Made by a program: the position numbers and the translations under genes
Shown: positions 58,817 to 64,000 of the stretch, piece by piece
Layout of the letters: the number at the start of each line of letters is the position of its first letter
Numbering within the stretch: the first letter of the stretch is position 1
DNA from: Chlorokybus atmophyticus
Lineage: Eukaryota; Streptophyta; Chlorokybophyceae; Chlorokybales; Chlorokybaceae
Length of the DNA stretch: 64,000 nucleotides
Direction: 5' to 3'
NCBI GenBank assembly: GCA_009103225.1
Contig: RHPI01000810.1
Span: 683,450 to 747,449, forward strand
The notes under the pieces: generated by a model
What the model was told of the DNA's origin: nothing
Seen by the model: only the letters and a program-made list of their open reading frames with translations
Databases searched by the model: none

Positions 58817-59026
58817 ATGATCAACACTGCCAGCGCGACGCGGATGATGAAAAGGCTGTCTAGGAACCCCTCCATGTTAGCTGCCCTTGCGCGCATGCAT
58901 GGATGGCCAAGTAAGGCAGCCTTATCGTCAGCCCACCCTGTACATGTGCGCGAACATATGGCAAGCCTTCAGCAACCGTCGGTGTCAGCTCCAGGTCCAT
59001 TGCTGTCCGATGGCATGGCCCGATAA
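58817..59026 (+). CDS. Small unrecognised ORF downstream of the PsbP gene
   Basis: ATG 58817 to TAA 59026, 69 codons, preceded by an acceptor-like TGTACGCAG. The start reads MINTASATRMMKRLSRNPSM, and the frame has coding-like composition in an AT-rich area. On the opposite strand a short exon-like segment (MEGFLDSLFIIRVALAVLII) overlaps it. I recognise neither, and at most one strand is likely real. Confidence 0.2.
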   Translation: MINTASATRMMKRLSRNPSMLAALARMHGWPSKAALSSAHPVHVREHMASLQQPSVSAPGPLLSDGMAR

Positions 59027-59214
59027 CATAACACCAACACAAAAAGCATAGCAACGCACAGGGCTTTGCCTTCTTGATTGATTGCACAAGTACGTTCTAA
59101 TAGCCGCATGGCATTGACAACAGCTGCAGACCTTCATTCCCGAAACACAATGGACTATGTCAAGTTACATTGTCGCAAAACAAAATTGGATACTGCTGTT
59201 GCAGTGTGCGCAGC

Positions 59215-60546
59215 TCAGACTGTGAACGTCCTGAAGGAATCCATGATGTCCGCTAGCATCTGTTTTTCTTCAGCGTAAGCCTCAATGGGCACCTGCAACC
59301 TCAGCTCGTACAATCGATTGTTTGCGCAGCCGGCGATGTACAGATATCTCCTGTCCCACTCCATGTATGGCTGCCGCGCTTCCGGATTGACCGCCAGTTG
59401 ATTGCTGTTCACAAACGACTTGGCGCTGATCTCATAAGTGTAATACTTCCGCCCATCCTGCTCAACAATAACTGGTTCAGCTGGGCAGAACTGTTTGACA
59501 TGCCTTGTGCTTGCGTTTTGCCATTGTTACCTCTGAATCATATGCAGCAGTAGACAACAGCTCTGCTTCTCGTCTCACGCCGAGCCGCGTGGACATCAAC
59601 TCCGTCAAGTACTGCTTGAGAGTGCGCTCGCCAGCTTCTTGCGGTGTGCCAAGATCTTCGACACCTGCAAACTTGGAACTGGAAGGAGAGCTAACCGATA
59701 CAAAGAGATTCTCGTCCAGGTTGTCTGGATTCCGGAAAAACACATCTGAACCACTGCCCCGCACCTGCTCATGCATTGCACAACGTTGTGTGTAAACTGC
59801 TAGAGGTATTGTGATCATAACGCGCAACACACGAGCAGTGGTCCACAGGAGCCCTTCATGCAGCTTGGAATGTGCAATGCACACTGCACAATTCTATTTC
59901 GGTGTGTCTGTGCACTTGCCTGTATCCAGTACTCTGGTAGCGTAAAGGTATACCCGTCCAGCCTGTCGATAAACCTTTTCAAACCTGCGGTATCATTGCA
60001 TCAAAGTTGAGGCAATGTAACAAAGACGCTGCACTACAAACAGCATGGTGGCATCGTTACGACGACTGCAAGCACCAAGCATGCTCTGAGCTTGCGAAAT
60101 TGAAGTGCTACATGGTAACCTGCTGCAGTTCAACTAAGCATGCGAACAACGCATGCACACAGCGATCATCAATGGTTGTCGAAGCCCTACTTTTCAGTGT
60201 TCGTCTTACAGCATGGCACCCTACAAGCTGTACCTGGCGGAGGTCTGGGAAAGGATGGACCGGCGGTGGCGGTGGTCGAAGCAGCGGCCGCGACGGAAGC
60301 CCCATGCATGAACGGCATTGCTCCCAGTATAGCCAGCGCGCTCCTCCTAGTCAACCCTTGGGCAGCATTAACCTCCGCCTCATCTTGCTGTGAGCCCTCT
60401 CGCCCGCTGCTGCCAACGGCGCTGCAGCAACACCGCACGGCCGCCGGACGGCTGGCCTTCGGCTGCGTCTGCTTCTTGGCCACGCTGCTAGGCGCCTGAC
60501 GGGAGAAAAGCCCAACCACACCTAGGCCTACGGCTGCCACCGCCAT
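59215..60546 (-). CDS. PsbP-domain protein, thylakoid lumen (PPD family)
   Basis: Exons (minus): 60546-60234, 59984-59920, 59764-59531, 59460-59215 (TGA); about 285 residues. The N-terminus is bipartite. A plastid transit region is followed by a twin-arginine lumenal signal, LTRRSALAILGAMPFMHGAS with RR at 67-68, ending in an Ala-rich cleavage site. The PsbP fold then reads KRFIDRLDGYTFTLPEYWIQ, GSGSDVFFRNPDNLDENLFV, VSSPSSSKFAGVEDLGTPQE, YLTELMSTRLGVRREAELLS, DGRKYYTYEISAKSF and AGCANNRLYELRLQVPIEAY. This matches the lumenal PPD proteins rather than canonical PsbP of the oxygen-evolving complex. Its specific photosystem role is not settled. Intron 2 has a GC donor (CAG|GCAAGT). The last exon may begin at 59457 instead of 59460. 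It is divergent from the NHD1 gene. Confidence 0.92.
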
Positions 60547-60875
60547 GCTTATCGCCGCCGCAGCCGCCGCCCTGCACGCCGACAACACCCACCGCTATGT
60601 TTGCCCGCATCCCTAATGCAGGTTAACCGGCGAAACTTTTCAAGCCTTGAACGGAGACAACTGTGGTTGCTACAGAACCCAAATATATGTGTAGATTCTA
60701 CTGAATACAATAAACACCGCCGCACGTTGGGGTACAAACCTAGAAAGCTCGCAAGGTTGCCAGTTTGATAGAAACCAGGATCCTTGCTTCTATTCTGTGT
60801 GGTTCAGTGCATTAACGTGTGGCGTTCAGTGGCTTAACAAACAGGTGGGTGGCCGTGGTGGTGGGGACAGTGGCA
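60547..60875. promoter_or_regulatory. Bidirectional promoter region, PsbP-domain gene (-) / NHD1 (+)
   Basis: A 329-bp spacer between two plastid-protein genes transcribed away from each other. No TATA box or perfect telo-box was recognised. Confidence 0.4.
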
Positions 60876-63800
60876 ATGGTGGCAGCAACGGCGGCGATGG
60901 CCGTGGTGGCGGGGCCGTCGTCGGTAGCGAGATGCTGCTGGTTGGCGTTTCCAGCTAGCTACAGCTATTCGGCTCCCCTGCTGCCTGCACGGGCCAACTT
61001 GAGGAGGAGGAGAGAGGCGCATCTGGCTACTGGGAGCGGCAGGCCGCCGCTTGCTGCTGTCATCATGTCATCGCCAAGGGCCATACCAAACAGAAGTTCA
61101 AGGAGGAGGCTAGCTTGCTATGCTCTGGAAAATGCGCAGGTTGGTGAAGGCTTCGCAGCGCAATGCACGCAAGACATGCGCGTTTGAGTTCGATCACAAT
61201 GTGCCGGCGTGGCTGTGTTTCAATCCGCCCTCATCGTCAAATTTTGTGATTGACGCTTGTTACAAGCATGCACGAGTTGTGTGTTTGAAAGAGAGCAAAA
61301 GCGGTGATGACGGTGGCCTCAATGCACGCAGACATACGTGTGATTGTTCCTTGCAGGATGCGGTTGCCGAGTCAGATATGAGGCCCAGCAGCAGATCGCA
61401 AGTTCGCTCACTGGAAGAGGTTGAAACCCTGACCAGCACACGGGCGGGCAGCGTTGAGGTGTACAAGGAGGACTACAAGCCTAAGGATGACCTGTTCAAA
61501 GCGGTCGGGATTGGCGCAGTGTTGGGCATGTCTCTGGGCATACTGCAACACGAGTGGGTGGCGCAGCACGAGGCAAGCACAGCACAACCTTCTCACTGGT
61601 CTTACCAAGCGCGAGCTGCATGAGCAAAAACAGTTCTTTTGGTTGACATTCCACTCTGGCGCACCAGGCTTTTTCAATGCTGGCGGTGTTTGCCTTAGGT
61701 TATTCCGGGATTATCTTCGAGGAAGCTTTAACGTTCAACAAGGGCGGTGTTGGGCTGTTGATGGCGACGTTCTTGTGGGTGATCCACGCTATGGGGGTGA
61801 GACATGCTCATGTGAAGGATGACGCTCTGTATGTCTGTTGCTGACAGCCAAACTGAAGTAGAGGCTTGCATGCAGGCAACAGGTGGGGTGGCTGGGGAAG
61901 AGCTCAAGGAGGCACTGGCAAGTGTCAGTGAAGTGGTGTTCTTTCTCTGGGGAGCCATGACGATTGTTGAAACTGTCGATGCGCATCAGGCAAGCCGTGA
62001 TGATGGGTATGGCTCTACTATTTGCCTAACGCTATAGTCTTGTTGCTTCAACGTCCGCAGCGGTGACCTGCAGGGGTTCAAGTTGATCACGGATGCAATC
62101 CGCACACGCTCTACAATACCGTTGTTCTGGGCTATCGGTGGCATCACTTTTTGCATGAGTGCTGTATTGGACAACCTCACCAGCACCATCGTGATGGTGT
62201 CGCTGCTACGTAAGTTGATACCTGATCCAGAGCTACGGTACGCCCTCAATGCACAGTCGTTACATGTTCTAAGTGTGGACAGGGATTTGGTGCAAAAAAC
62301 AGTGCTGCACATAGTTCGGCATGCATCAGCCCTTGGGGTTGAAGCAAAAGCATTCGCGTCGTGTACCTGAGCGTCAACACGCACATATGTAACGTTCCAG
62401 CTGGTGTGCATACAGGAAGTACTTTGGGGCCACTGTGGTTATCGCGGCCAATGCGGGTGGTGCATGGACACCTATTGGGGACGTCACAACTACCATGTTG
62501 TGGATTAATGGCCAAATCTCTACGCTCCCAACCATGAGGGACTTGCTGCTCCCTGCAATGGTTTCCTTGGTCGTTCCGTTGACATTGATGACTGCATTCG
62601 AACCTGCCCTGCGCCAAGCACCTGAGTTGCCTCCCAAAGTATGCTACAGATCCAGTACAGATGGTTGGTTATGGTGTGTGTGGACGTAGGGGCAGACCTT
62701 GGAATGTGGGAGAATACATAGTCTATCTTTACACATACGTGTCCCACCATTGACTCACGTTCAACTGGTGCTTGTATATGAATGAACGCACACATTGCAT
62801 ACGCACTCAATACAGTGCAAGTACGTGTACTGAGCTTTAGTCTCGCGTTGTCACACATGTTACGCACATTGTAAGGGATATTGAGGACTTTGGGAAAAAG
62901 GGGAGCAACCCAACACATATACCACTCAAGCAACCTGTTGCTGTTTGTATTGCTGTATTCCTGGACTTGCTGTTAAACCTGTTGTGCAGGACAATGATGA
63001 GTTACTCGCTCCTCGTGGACGATTGGTGTTCTTCTGTGGTCTTGCTGCGCTGTTGGGTGTTCCAGTGTTCAAAGCTGCGACTGGCCTTCCGCCGTACATG
63101 GGCATGCTGGGAGGTTCGTTGCAGGCTAAGCCTATCGTCTGAACCAAGACATTGTCATGTGATTGATACCTTATGACAAAGCAATCTATGTGCGACCAGG
63201 CTTGGGTGCATTGTGGTTGCTGACGGATGCCATACACTATGGCGAGGAACAAGACAGGGTGCATTTACGGGTTCCACAAGCGCTGGCACGAATAGATACG
63301 CAGGGCATCATCTTCTTCCTTGGCATCTTGTTGTCCATCTCAAGGTAATGTTGCGCATACTTGTGTGATGGCGACCACGTATTTTCTATTGCTAAATATG
63401 CAACTCACTTCACTCGGTGGTTCACAGCTTAGAGTCCTCCGGTGTTCTCACACAACTCGCAGAGTACCTGAACACACATGTGCCAGGGCAGGTGCGTGTA
63501 CCAGACGCTGCAATTGCCGATGTGTTGGTTCTTGTCTACAGTGCATGTTGACCTTGCAGGAGTGATAGCTTTCAACCAACCTATATGCGCTTGCCAAGAT
63601 TTTCACATTGTTTCTTGGCAGGCATTGATTGCAACAACAATTGGGTTGGTGTCGGCTGTGATTGACAACGTGCCGCTCGTGGCTGCAACGATGGGCATGT
63701 ACCCACTCCAGCAGTTCCCACAAGATGCATCGTTGTGGCAGCTCATTGCATACTGCGCCGGCACCGGTGGCTCTATCTTAATCATCGGCAGCGCTGCTGG

Positions 63801-64000
63801 TGTTGCTTTCATGGGGATGGAGAAGGCAGACTTCTTCTGGTACAGCAAGAAGGTAAGCATGATAGTCTGATCAATTCTAGGTGGAGAGCAGAACAGCTTC
63901 AGGCATCTGTAAATTGCTGGGAGGTTCGCTTTGAAGTGGTACTGATTTGTGCTTGTACAGGTCAGCCTAGTGGCTCTTGCAGGCTACTTGGCAGGCATTG
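60876..64000 (+). CDS. NHD1: Plastid Na+/H+ antiporter, NhaD/NHD1 family, 3' partial
   Basis: NHD1 exports Na+ from the chloroplast stroma across the envelope. Exons: 60876-61139, 61357-61572, 61668-61796, 61876-61989, 62074-62237, 62416-62638, 62990-63113, 63200-63344, 63428-63491, 63622-63852, 63961 to beyond 64000. The first about 85 residues are a transit peptide. Conserved NhaD segments: YSGIIFEEALTFNKGGVGLL, SEVVFFLWGAMTIVETVDAH, GFKLITDAI, VLDNLTSTIVMVSLLRKLIP, VVIAANAGGAWTPIGDVTTT, TGLPPYMGMLG, RIDTQGIIFFLGILLSIS, AVIDNVPLVAATMGMYPL and GTGGSILIIGSAAGVAFMGM. Asp/Asn residues in the DNLTST and DNVPLV helices are the ion-binding candidates. Two introns (after 61572 and 61989) have GC donors with GCAAGC. 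The acceptor at 61876 has an upstream alternative. The C-terminus lies beyond the window. Confidence 0.94.

Overview
The window is nuclear DNA from an intron-rich photosynthetic eukaryote of the green lineage, most likely a green alga. The evidence is a plastid ferredoxin-type glutamate synthase, a cycloartenol synthase with the plant fingerprint residues, a thylakoid-lumen PsbP-domain protein, an NhaD/NHD1-type plastid Na+/H+ antiporter, a plastid DUF2358 protein, a plant-type TRAF1/MUSE MATH protein, and AAACCCTA (plant telomere-type) boxes near several gene starts. Standard stop codons TAA, TAG and TGA all end genes. I cannot name the species. No rRNA, tRNA, CRISPR array or intact transposon was recognised.

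Layout. 77-3149 (+) TFIIIC subunit 5, 5' end cut off. 3877-5336 (-) DUF2358 protein. 5.9-7.7 kb AT-rich spacer with two strong hairpins. 8213-14803 (+) Fd-GOGAT. 16342-18325 (+) TRAPPC6/Trs33. 19427-22122 (-) VMS1/ANKZF1 release factor, divergent from 22549-24356 (+) rhodanese-like protein. 25378-26850 (-) Nudix hydrolase, divergent from 27168-31332 (+) Nab2-N/RRM RNA-binding protein. 31862-36308 (+) cycloartenol synthase, convergent with 36778-39817 (-) DHHC S-acyltransferase. 39.8-43.4 kb gene-poor spacer with a hairpin array and a direct repeat. 43368-48492 (-) TRAF1-like MATH protein, divergent from 49317-54186 (+) ALIX/BRO1. 54.2-59.2 kb gene-poor, AT-rich, with an unrecognised broken reading frame. 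59215-60546 (-) PsbP-domain protein, divergent from 60876-64000+ (+) NHD1, cut by the right edge.

The genes are housekeeping and plastid genes and do not form one pathway. Four head-to-head pairs share upstream regions of about 320-820 bp. Exon models were built by hand from splice consensus, reading phase and remembered family alignments. Nearly all exon phases join cleanly, so most models should be close to right. First exons and a few alternative acceptors remain uncertain.

The most distinctive signal is a high share of GC-AG introns: 6 of 123 modelled introns have an AG|GCAAG donor, with one further atypical case. Also notable are the telo-box motifs at gene 5' ends, an 18-bp hairpin inside a DHHC-gene intron, and a TATA-led run of three hairpins at 40.96-41.08 kb that could be an unannotated structured RNA. 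I found no convincing undescribed multi-gene system.
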